In this document: one piece after another, positions 1-4,975 of the stretch
Position numbering within the stretch: position 1 is the stretch's first letter
How the letters are laid out: each line of letters starts with the position of its first letter
Program-made: the position numbers and the translations under genes
Assembly (NCBI GenBank): GCA_017935825.1
Contig: JAGBGW010000077.1
Coordinates: 1-6,220, forward strand
Length of the DNA: 6,220 nt
Direction of reading: 5' to 3'
From: Clostridia bacterium
GTDB taxonomy: Bacteria; Bacillota; Clostridia; Christensenellales; Maliibacteriaceae
The notes under the pieces: model-generated
The model's database searches: none
Told to the model about the DNA's origin: nothing
The model's input: the letters and a program-made list of their open reading frames with translations, nothing else

Positions 1-1
1 C

Positions 2-28
2 CCCGACCGCAAGGCAAAGGAGAACTAA
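2..28 (+). CDS. C-terminal end of an upstream gene (partial)
   Basis: The first bases read in frame as PDRKAKEN followed by a TAA at 26-28. The next gene's ATG is at 30, one base after this stop, and its ribosome binding site lies within these last codons. That is the spacing of two genes in one operon, so I read this as the tail of an upstream protein. Only eight residues are visible, so the product cannot be identified. DUF3006 genes often follow an MBL-fold (ComEC-like) hydrolase gene in Firmicutes; that this is such a gene is only a guess from context. Confidence 0.4.
   Translation, partial: PDRKAKEN
16..22 (+). promoter_or_regulatory. Ribosome binding site of the DUF3006-like gene
   Basis: AAAGGAG lies seven bases before the ATG at 30 and inside the final codons of the upstream reading frame. 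It decides the start of the 54-residue gene. Confidence 0.7.
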
Positions 29-29
29 G

Positions 30-194
30 ATGGATCGCGACTACATCCTGGACCGCATCGAAGGCGAGTACGCATATTTGAAAGACATCGAAAACGGAAA
101 CGAAGTGTTCATCGCACTGTTTCTCCTTCCCGACGGCGCTACCGTGGGAAGCAAGCTGCATTGCGAGATGTTTGAATACACGTTGGTTGACTAA
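30..194 (+). CDS. DUF3006-like small protein, 54 aa
   Basis: A 54-residue acidic protein starting MDRDYILDRIEGEYAYL and ending EYTLVD. The D-R-I-E-G-E-Y-A pattern near the N-terminus (residues 8-15), followed by a hydrophobic strand and LLPDGATVGSKL (residues 32-43), resembles the DUF3006 family. These are small beta-rich proteins of about 60-75 residues with no established biochemical role, so this one is slightly short. There is no signal peptide or membrane segment, so it is probably cytoplasmic. The start is fixed by AAAGGAG at 16-22, seven bases before ATG. The preceding gene stops one base upstream, which suggests translational coupling. The stop codon sits in the A-run of the terminator at 193-237, so this is the last gene of its operon. 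The family assignment is by eye from a short protein and a profile search could overturn it. Confidence 0.6.
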   Translation: MDRDYILDRIEGEYAYLKDIENGNEVFIALFLLPDGATVGSKLHCEMFEYTLVD

Positions 195-237
195 AAAAAA
201 GAGCATGGACAAAATCGTCCATGCTCTTTTTTCTTTT
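193..237. terminator. Bidirectional intrinsic terminator between convergent genes
   Basis: GAGCATGGAC (201-210) and GTCCATGCTC (217-226) form a perfect 10-bp stem around a six-base loop. Eight A's precede the stem (193-200) and six T's plus TTTT follow it (227-237), so each strand has a T-run after the hairpin. It can stop rightward transcription of the DUF3006-like operon and leftward transcription of the DUF11-like gene. The A-run overlaps the stop codon of the first gene and the T-run overlaps the stop of the second (236-238). Confidence 0.9.
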
Positions 238-1090
238 AGATCGTACCCGTGACGATCAGCGTGGCAATACCGGGCGTCATGGTGTAGGCGCCCGTAGTGG
301 GATCCTGCGTGAAAGTCGCCACAGGGACGGTGATGGAGCCTTCGTTCGTGGTGAAAAGTCCCGTTGCATCGTCATAGGTGTACTGGGTACCTTCCGTCCA
401 CTGGGTACCGTTGAAGGTAACGGTCAGTGCCGTCAGGATGGGATCAAATACGTCGGTGATGATCGCGTTATCCGTTGCCACCACAGCCTGATTGCCCGTA
501 TTCTGGATGACAAAGGTGTAGGTGACACGGTCGTTATCCACCACCTGAGAGGGTGTGATGGATTTGGTGATGGTAAGATTAGGCGCCTCTTCCCGATTCA
601 CGGTCGCCTGTGCACTGATGGGAGCGGAAAGTCCGCCGCCTGTAATAGTGGCGGTGTTGGTGATGGTGCCGCCTGCGGCTGGATCAGCAAAGGCAGTGGG
701 GCGTGCCTGATAGACCAGCACTGCATCGCCGCCTGCAGGAATGCTGATACCCGATACTACAAGGGGCGGACCTGCCGTAACGGTGGGTACAGCCTGCACC
801 ACACCGTTTACAAACAGCGCGGCAGAGCCTTCCACATAATCCAGCGGATAGACCGTATCGCCTGCAAAGGTATAGCCGCCAAGGTCGTCCGTGATGGTCA
901 GATCGGACAGAACGTTTCCGCCCGTATTGCGCAGTGTGACCACGTACGTCACAGGGCACCAAGCACCGTAATCGCTGCCGATGGCGGTCTTTGTCGCCAC
1001 CAGCACCTCCAGAATCTCGCCATAGGCAATGTTGGAATTGGTGGTATTGCCGTTATAGGTCAGCGTTGCCTGATTGGAAAAAATTGCCAT
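236..1090 (-). CDS. DUF11-like repeat protein without signal peptide, 284 aa
   Basis: The start ATG (1090-1088) is preceded by GGAGGG (1101-1096) at five bases; an upstream in-frame extension lacks such a site. The protein is almost entirely Thr/Val/Asn/Gly-rich predicted beta structure. It reads as two modules of about 140 residues. Module 1 has NQATLTYNG (6-14), TKTA (33-36), VTYVVTLRNTG (47-57) and TITDDLGGY (65-73). Module 2 has NTATITGGG (145-153), NLTITKSITPS (171-181), VTYTFVIQNTG (189-199) and IITDVFDP (210-217). This TK-x-VTY-x-NTG-x-TITD pattern is that of DUF11 (conserved repeat) domains, Ig-like folds usually found in secreted or surface proteins. Here there is no signal peptide, membrane segment, LPXTG or other anchor: the chain starts MAIFSNQATL and ends on a strand, LIVTGTI. 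Its one cysteine (C45) is where related modules normally have a G-D-T-like turn. Its role is unknown; a spore, envelope or particle structural role is speculative. A GC-rich open frame on the opposite strand is a shadow. Confidence 0.8.
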   Translation of the reverse strand: MAIFSNQATLTYNGNTTNSNIAYGEILEVLVATKTAIGSDYGAWCPVTYVVTLRNTGGNVLSDLTITDDLGGYTFAGDTVYPLDYVEGSAALFVNGVVQAVPTVTAGPPLVVSGISIPAGGDAVLVYQARPTAFADPAAGGTITNTATITGGGLSAPISAQATVNREEAPNLTITKSITPSQVVDNDRVTYTFVIQNTGNQAVVATDNAIITDVFDPILTALTVTFNGTQWTEGTQYTYDDATGLFTTNEGSITVPVATFTQDPTTGAYTMTPGIATLIVTGTI

Positions 1091-1095
1091 AAAAT

Positions 1096-1101
1096 CCCTC
1101 C
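1096..1101 (-). promoter_or_regulatory. Ribosome binding site of the DUF11-like gene
   Basis: On the minus strand GGAGGG (1101 down to 1096) is followed by ATTTT and then ATG. It selects the MAIFSNQ start over an in-frame ATG 49 codons upstream, which would lie within the divergent promoter region. Confidence 0.8.
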
Positions 1102-1111
1102 AATTTCTTTG

Positions 1112-1133
1112 ATTGCAGCAAAAAGCCTGCAAT
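1112..1133. repeat. Inverted repeat in the leader of the DUF11-like gene
   Basis: ATTGCAG (1112-1118) and CTGCAAT (1127-1133) are exact inverted copies separated by eight bases. They lie 11 bases upstream of the minus-strand ribosome binding site. This could be an operator or a small hairpin in the mRNA leader. No T-run follows in the sense needed for a terminator. The function is unknown. Confidence 0.4.
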
Positions 1134-1200
1134 GCATTGTATGCATCAGACAAATTCAAGGACACTTGGAACTTTTTTTCATGCATTTGCTTTTTTCCTG

Positions 1201-1209
1201 TGTTATAAT
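1201..1209 (+). promoter_or_regulatory. Extended -10 promoter of the LiaF-like gene
   Basis: TGTTATAAT is a perfect extended -10 element (TGnTATAAT). No good -35 hexamer lies 16-18 bases upstream, which fits an extended -10 promoter. Transcription would start near 1216, giving a short leader before the ribosome binding site at 1225. Confidence 0.65.
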
Positions 1210-1224
1210 GCCATTGAATTATAC

Positions 1225-1231
1225 AAGGAGG
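1225..1231 (+). promoter_or_regulatory. Ribosome binding site of the LiaF-like gene
   Basis: AAGGAGG lies eight bases before the ATG at 1240. It sets the start at MKRKNLG rather than at an in-frame ATG 36 codons upstream, which would precede the promoter. Confidence 0.85.
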
Positions 1232-1239
1232 ATACAATT

Positions 1240-1953
1240 ATGAAACGTAAGAATCTCGGCACACTGGTCTTTGGTTTTGCACTGATCGCAGTGGCAATTC
1301 TGCTGGTGGGTAATTCCTCCGGCTGGTGGGATTTTTCATTGTTCTTTGACGGCTGGTGGACATTGTTTTTGATCGTTCCCGGTGTGATCGGTCTTTTGAA
1401 CGAAGGTGTCAACACCGGCAATACCATCCTCATCGGCGTTGGCGTGCTGCTGCTTTTGCACGAGCAGGAACTTTTTGCCTTCAGCTGGGTCTGGATTGTA
1501 GCGCTGATCCTCGTGGTGGCAGGCGTCTCCACGATTTTGAATGCACTTGGCTTAAAGAAAAAGCCCCACTATGATCCGCCGCAGAGTCATGTACACCATG
1601 GCGCGACCAACGCATCCTTTGATACGCAGGATATGCCCGCCTACAATGTGCTTTTCTCCGGTCTTGAAGTGGCCAACACTTCTCAAAATCTGCAGGGTGC
1701 CAAAATCTGCGCCATTTTCGGCGGTGTGGATGCGGACTTCCGTCAGGCTGTAATTTCCCATGATATCACCATCACCTGCGAAGCCATCTTCGGCGGTGTG
1801 GAAATTCTTCTGCCCTCCAATGTGCGCGTACAGGTCACCGGCACACCCGTCTTCGGCGGTCACGAGTGCAAGTTTATCTCCAGCGCAGATCCCGCTGCGC
1901 CCATTGTCACCATCCGCTGCTCGGCAGTGTTCGGCGGCATCGATATCAAGTAA
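1240..1953 (+). CDS. LiaF-like membrane protein, cell-wall stress type, 237 aa
   Basis: The N-terminal half carries four hydrophobic segments at about residues 6-24, 38-54, 60-75 and 82-104, with a charged start (MKRKN) and a KKK stop after the last. This is the arrangement of the LiaF-type transmembrane domain. A polar, His-containing linker (105-133) leads to a C-terminal beta domain. There a short rung recurs: VLFSGLE (137-143), AIFGGVD (158-164), AIFGGVE (182-188), PVFGGHE (203-209) and AVFGGID (229-235). This matches the C-terminal domain of LiaF/VraT-type proteins (DUF2154-like). In Bacillus and Staphylococcus such proteins hold the LiaS/VraS sensor kinase inactive until cell-wall antibiotics act. 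No histidine kinase or response regulator gene is adjacent in the window, so the protein may work with a distant two-component system or have another envelope role. It has its own promoter and terminator and appears monocistronic. The domain architecture is seen in the sequence; the regulatory role is inferred from the family. Confidence 0.8.
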   Translation: MKRKNLGTLVFGFALIAVAILLVGNSSGWWDFSLFFDGWWTLFLIVPGVIGLLNEGVNTGNTILIGVGVLLLLHEQELFAFSWVWIVALILVVAGVSTILNALGLKKKPHYDPPQSHVHHGATNASFDTQDMPAYNVLFSGLEVANTSQNLQGAKICAIFGGVDADFRQAVISHDITITCEAIFGGVEILLPSNVRVQVTGTPVFGGHECKFISSADPAAPIVTIRCSAVFGGIDIK

Positions 1954-1966
1954 CCTGCTATCAAGA

Positions 1967-1990
1967 CTTCCTCTTTGAGGGAGCCTTTTT
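1967..1990 (+). terminator. Intrinsic terminator after the LiaF-like gene
   Basis: CTTCCTC (1967-1973) pairs with GAGGGAG (1977-1983) over a three-base loop, with one G-U pair. CC and five T's follow. It starts 13 bases after the LiaF-like stop codon and separates that gene from the valS promoter. It is moderately strong. Confidence 0.65.
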
Positions 1991-2015
1991 CTATATAAAA
2001 CAAAGCTTTCCATGC

Positions 2016-2044
2016 TTGCACCGCGCTGTTTACTGTGCTAAAAT
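2016..2044 (+). promoter_or_regulatory. Promoter of the valS-folC operon
   Basis: A -35 element TTGCAC (2016-2021) and a -10 element TAAAAT (2039-2044) are separated by 17 bases, with a TG one base upstream of the -10 (2036-2037, extended -10). This is a good housekeeping sigma promoter. Transcription should start near 2050-2053, giving a leader of about 290 bases. Confidence 0.75.
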
Positions 2045-2051
2045 ATTAGGG

Positions 2052-2071
2052 TATGTGATCGACGTCACATA
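2052..2071. promoter_or_regulatory. CRP/FNR-like palindrome at the valS transcription start
   Basis: TATGTGA and TCACATA are exact inverted copies separated by six bases. This contains the TGTGA-N6-TCACA pattern bound by CRP/FNR-family regulators. The site begins about 7 bases after the -10 element, so a bound protein would be expected to block initiation or early elongation. Alternatively, the same bases give a 7-bp hairpin at the very 5' end of the T-box transcript, which may only protect the RNA. Sequence alone cannot choose between these. Confidence 0.4.
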
Positions 2072-2260
2072 TGCGCCGAAGAACGGAAGGAGTACAGTGT
2101 TTTTCGTGCATTGAAAGAGAGGACCTCACAGGCTGAAAGGGTCCATTGCACACACATTGGAAGGTCGTCCGGGAGGCACGCGGGTGAAGCAAGTCAGCCT
2201 GCGCGGGACATGCCCGTTACAGCATGATCCAAAGTGGGCGAAAAGTCTCTTTTCGTCAAT

Positions 2261-2293
2261 TCAGGTGGTACCGCGAGCGCCGCTTCGTCCTGA
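2261..2293 (+). promoter_or_regulatory. T-box antiterminator
   Basis: TCAGG (2261-2265) pairs with CCTGA (2289-2293), leaving the bulge TGGTACC (2266-2272) that binds the tRNA acceptor end. GCG (2273-2275) then pairs with CGT (2286-2288). The 3' side uses bases of the terminator's left arm and loop, so the two structures exclude each other. Confidence 0.8.
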
Positions 2294-2322
2294 AAATACG
2301 GATGAAGCGGCGATTTATTTTT
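2278..2322 (+). terminator. T-box regulated intrinsic terminator before valS
   Basis: CGCCGCTTCGTCC (2278-2290) pairs with GGATGAAGCGGCG (2300-2312): 13 pairs with one G-U, a nine-base loop, then ATTTATTTTT. It ends two bases before the valS ribosome binding site. This is the default OFF structure when tRNA-Val is charged. Confidence 0.92.
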
Positions 2323-2323
2323 C

Positions 2324-2330
2324 AAAGGAG
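2324..2330 (+). promoter_or_regulatory. Ribosome binding site of valS
   Basis: AAAGGAG lies nine bases before the ATG at 2340. It fixes the start; the reading frame stays open upstream, but those codons fall inside the T-box RNA. Confidence 0.85.
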
Positions 2331-2339
2331 TTTAGTATC

Positions 2340-4973
2340 ATGGCAGAGATGCAGAAAATCTATGATCCTTCCCAAGTGGAAGAGCGCCTCTATACCAAGT
2401 GGGAAGAAGGCGGCTATTTCCATCAGGAACCTGACAAGTCCCGTAAGCCTTTTACCATCGTTATGCCCCCGCCCAACATCACCGGCCAGCTGCACATGGG
2501 TCACGCACTGGACAACATGATGCAGGACGTGCTCACCCGTTATCATCGCATGCTGGGTGACAATACCCTCTGGCTTCCCGGCACCGACCACGCTTCCATC
2601 GCAACCGAGGTAAAACTGGTCGAACAGCTGGCAGAAGAAGGTCTGACCAAGGGCGACATCACCCGCGAAGAGTTCCTTGAACGCGCATGGAAGTGGAAGG
2701 AAACCTACGGCGGCCGCATCGTCAAGCAGCTTCGTAAGCTTGGCTCTTCCTGCGACTGGCAGCGCGAGCGTTTCACCATGGACAAGGGCTGCAACCGCGC
2801 AGTTACCGAGGTTTTCGTACGCCTGTATGAAAAGGGCCTGATCTACCGCGGCAACCGCATCATCAACTGGTGCCCCGTTTGCCTTACCGCACTTTCCGAT
2901 GCAGAAGTTGAGTATTCCGAACAGGCATCTCACCTTTGGCACATTCACTACCCTGTAGCAGACGGCGGCAAGGGCATTACCGTTGCCACCACCCGTCCCG
3001 AAACCCTGCTGGGCGATACCGCAGTTGCAGTCAACCCCAAGGACGAGCGCTACAGCGACCTTGTGGGCAAGCAGCTGATCCTGCCTCTGACCGGCCGCAC
3101 GATTCCTGTTGTCGCAGACGACTATGTTGAGATGGAATTTGGTTCCGGCGCTGTTAAGATCACTCCTGCACACGACCCCAACGACTTTGAAGTTGGTCTG
3201 CGTCACAACCTTGACATGCCCCGCATCATGAACGATGATGCCACCATGAGCGACCTTTGCCCCGAGGCATACGTTGGTCTGACCCGTGAGGAAGCCCGCG
3301 AAAAGATCGTGGCTGACCTGCGCGAACAGGGTTATCTGGTAGAAATCGAAGATTACGCACACAACGTGGGCGAATGCTATCGCTGCCACATCACCGTGGA
3401 ACCCATCATCTCCAAGCAGTGGTTCGTGGACATGAAGCCCCTTGCAAAGCCCGCACTGGAAGCTGTTTATGACGGCCGCACCAAGTTCGTGCCCGAGCGC
3501 TTCAGCCGCACCTACTACAACTGGATGGAGAACATCCGCGACTGGTGCATCTCCCGTCAGCTTTGGTGGGGTCATCGCATTCCTGCATGGTACTGCGATT
3601 GCGGCGAGATCATCGTATCCCGTGAAACGCCCACCGTCTGCCCCAAGTGCGGTGGTACGCACCTCAAGCAGGAAGAAGACGTACTTGATACCTGGTTCTC
3701 TTCTGCACTTTGGCCCTTTGAGACCCTTGGCTGGCCCGATAAGACCGAAGACCTTGAGCAGTTCTTCCCCACCGACGTGCTTGTCACCGGGTACGATATC
3801 ATCTTCTTCTGGGTCGCACGCATGATCTTCTCCTCCATGGAGCAGATGGAGCAGCCCCCCTTCCACACCGTTCTTGTACACGGTCTGGTTCGCGACTCCC
3901 AGGGCAGAAAGATGTCCAAGTCCCTTGGCAACGGCATCGATCCTCTGGAAGTTATCGAAAAGTACGGTGCAGACGCACTGCGCTATTCTCTTGCAGTGGG
4001 CAACTCCCCCGGCAACGACCTTCGCTTCTACTGGGAGCGCGTTGAGGCCGGTCGCAACTTCGCAAACAAGATCTGGAACGCAGCTCGTTTCGTGATGATG
4101 AACATCGGCGAGGAGGACGTAAAGCCTCTTGATCAGGTCAAGCTGGACCTGGCTGACCACTGGATCCTTGGTCACCTGGATTCCGCAATCGAGGATGTCA
4201 CCAATTACCTGAACAACTACGACCTTGGCATGGCTGCACAGCGCTGCAACGACTTCATCTGGGACGACTTCTGCGACTGGTTTGTTGAAATGGCAAAGAG
4301 CCGCCTGTATGACGGCACCGAGGAAGAACGTGAAGCTGCAAAGAGCGTGCTTTGCGCAGTCATCACCGACTCCATGAAGCTGCTGCATCCCTTCATGCCC
4401 TTTGTCACCGAGGAAATCGGTTCCTACCTGCCCGGTATGGATTCCATCATGCTTTCCTCCTGGCCCGTCGTCCGCGGTATTTCCGATGCCGAGGCTGTCA
4501 AGACCATGGACGATGCCATGGAACTGATCCGCCGCATCCGCAACATCAGAAGCGAGATGGGCGTAGCACCCGGCATCAAGACCAGCCTGTATGTCCGTGC
4601 TCTGGAAGAGGGCAGCGCCCTTTCCACCACCGAGGCTGCAATCTGCCGTCTTGCTTCCGTCAGCGCCATCACCTGGATGAGCGCCGACGATGCAAAGCCT
4701 GAAAAGAGCGTTTCCATCGTCACCAACGCAGCAGAGGGCTTCATCCCCATGGGCGAACTGGTCGACATCGAAAAGGAACTGGCCCGTCTTGAAAAAGAGC
4801 TTGCCCGTGTACACGGCGAGATCAAGCGCGGCGAAGGCATGCTGGGCAACGAAAAATTCGTGGCTCGCGCACCTGAAAACGTGGTCGCTGCAGAGCGCGC
4901 CAAGTTGGAAGACAACCGCGCCCTGGCACAGAACCTTGCGACCCGCATCGACGACCTTCGTCAGATGGCATAA
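2340..4973 (+). CDS. valS: Valyl-tRNA synthetase (ValRS), 877 aa
   Basis: A class I aminoacyl-tRNA synthetase that joins valine to tRNA-Val in the cytoplasm using ATP. The length (877) is normal for a bacterial ValRS. Visible motifs in order: PPPNITGQLHMGHA with the HIGH-type signature HMGH at 52-55; GTDHASIAT (81-89); WCPVC (177-181) leading into the CP1 editing domain (about 195-345), with TTRPETLLGD (217-226) and HDPNDFEVG (278-286) that hydrolyse mischarged threonyl-tRNA; CYRC (346-349); WWGHRIPAWYC (409-419). A second Cys cluster is C419, C421, C434 and C437, and the two clusters are candidate zinc ribbons. Then come DTWFSSALWPF (450-460), the KMSKS loop at 524-528, the anticodon-binding helical domain (about 650-780) and a C-terminal Glu/Lys/Arg-rich coiled coil (about 805-877), as expected for the tRNA-binding arm. 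No key residue is missing. Expression is controlled by the valine T-box immediately upstream, and folC follows after two bases. Confidence 0.98.
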   Translation: MAEMQKIYDPSQVEERLYTKWEEGGYFHQEPDKSRKPFTIVMPPPNITGQLHMGHALDNMMQDVLTRYHRMLGDNTLWLPGTDHASIATEVKLVEQLAEEGLTKGDITREEFLERAWKWKETYGGRIVKQLRKLGSSCDWQRERFTMDKGCNRAVTEVFVRLYEKGLIYRGNRIINWCPVCLTALSDAEVEYSEQASHLWHIHYPVADGGKGITVATTRPETLLGDTAVAVNPKDERYSDLVGKQLILPLTGRTIPVVADDYVEMEFGSGAVKITPAHDPNDFEVGLRHNLDMPRIMNDDATMSDLCPEAYVGLTREEAREKIVADLREQGYLVEIEDYAHNVGECYRCHITVEPIISKQWFVDMKPLAKPALEAVYDGRTKFVPERFSRTYYNWMENIRDWCISRQLWWGHRIPAWYCDCGEIIVSRETPTVCPKCGGTHLKQEEDVLDTWFSSALWPFETLGWPDKTEDLEQFFPTDVLVTGYDIIFFWVARMIFSSMEQMEQPPFHTVLVHGLVRDSQGRKMSKSLGNGIDPLEVIEKYGADALRYSLAVGNSPGNDLRFYWERVEAGRNFANKIWNAARFVMMNIGEEDVKPLDQVKLDLADHWILGHLDSAIEDVTNYLNNYDLGMAAQRCNDFIWDDFCDWFVEMAKSRLYDGTEEEREAAKSVLCAVITDSMKLLHPFMPFVTEEIGSYLPGMDSIMLSSWPVVRGISDAEAVKTMDDAMELIRRIRNIRSEMGVAPGIKTSLYVRALEEGSALSTTEAAICRLASVSAITWMSADDAKPEKSVSIVTNAAEGFIPMGELVDIEKELARLEKELARVHGEIKRGEGMLGNEKFVARAPENVVAAERAKLEDNRALAQNLATRIDDLRQMA

Positions 4974-4975
4974 AT

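Larger units (their letters stand above)
2073..2322 (+). promoter_or_regulatory. Valine T-box riboswitch of valS
   Basis: T-box leaders bind a specific uncharged tRNA and then avoid termination. Stem I can be paired as CGGA/TCCG (2084-2087 with 2168-2171), CAGTG/CATTG (2095-2099 with 2155-2159), GTGCA/TGCAC (2106-2110 with 2147-2151) and GGACC/GGTCC (2121-2125 with 2140-2144). The conserved AGTA (2091-2094), AGAGAG (2116-2121) and GCTGAAA (2132-2138) are present. The specifier loop on the 3' side reads GAAGGTCG (2160-2167), exposing GTC (2164-2166) followed by a purine. GTC is a valine codon and would pair with the GAC anticodon. A small stem with seven A/T-rich pairs (CGAAAAG/CTTTTCG, near 2239-2256) precedes the T-box core AGGTGGTACCGCG (2263-2275). 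Its TGGT would pair with an acceptor end ending ACCA, fitting the usual A discriminator of tRNA-Val. The tRNA identity thus agrees with the valS gene downstream. Confidence 0.93.

Noticed and set aside
1187..1209. TTGCTT (1187-1192) as a -35 element for TATAAT at 1204
   Set aside because: The spacing is only 11 bases, too short for a normal promoter. The TGn motif explains the promoter better as extended -10.
1132..1239. N-terminal extension of the LiaF-like protein by 36 codons
   Set aside because: It would start upstream of the extended -10 promoter and has no ribosome binding site. The AAGGAGG at 1225-1231 selects the ATG at 1240.
221..1243. Long rightward open frame (340 codons) opposite the DUF11-like gene
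   Set aside because: It has no ribosome binding site, a Cys/Arg/Gly-rich unfolded-looking product and runs across a terminator and a promoter. The minus-strand frame has a good ribosome binding site and clear DUF11-type repeats.
2101..2170. A small leader peptide or an RNA gene in the valS upstream region
   Set aside because: The conserved bases and pairings here are explained by T-box stem I. No ribosome binding site with a short conserved open frame is seen.
2157..2339. N-terminal extension of ValRS by 61 codons
   Set aside because: The frame is open by chance across the T-box stem I and terminator. The ribosome binding site at 2324-2330 and the normal ValRS length support the start at 2340.
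2322..4814. Very long leftward open frame (830 codons) antisense to valS
   Set aside because: valS is certain from its motifs. Its codon bias (C or G in third positions, few TTA/CTA/TCA codons) keeps the reverse frame open. The product resembles no family and its end reaches into the T-box leader.
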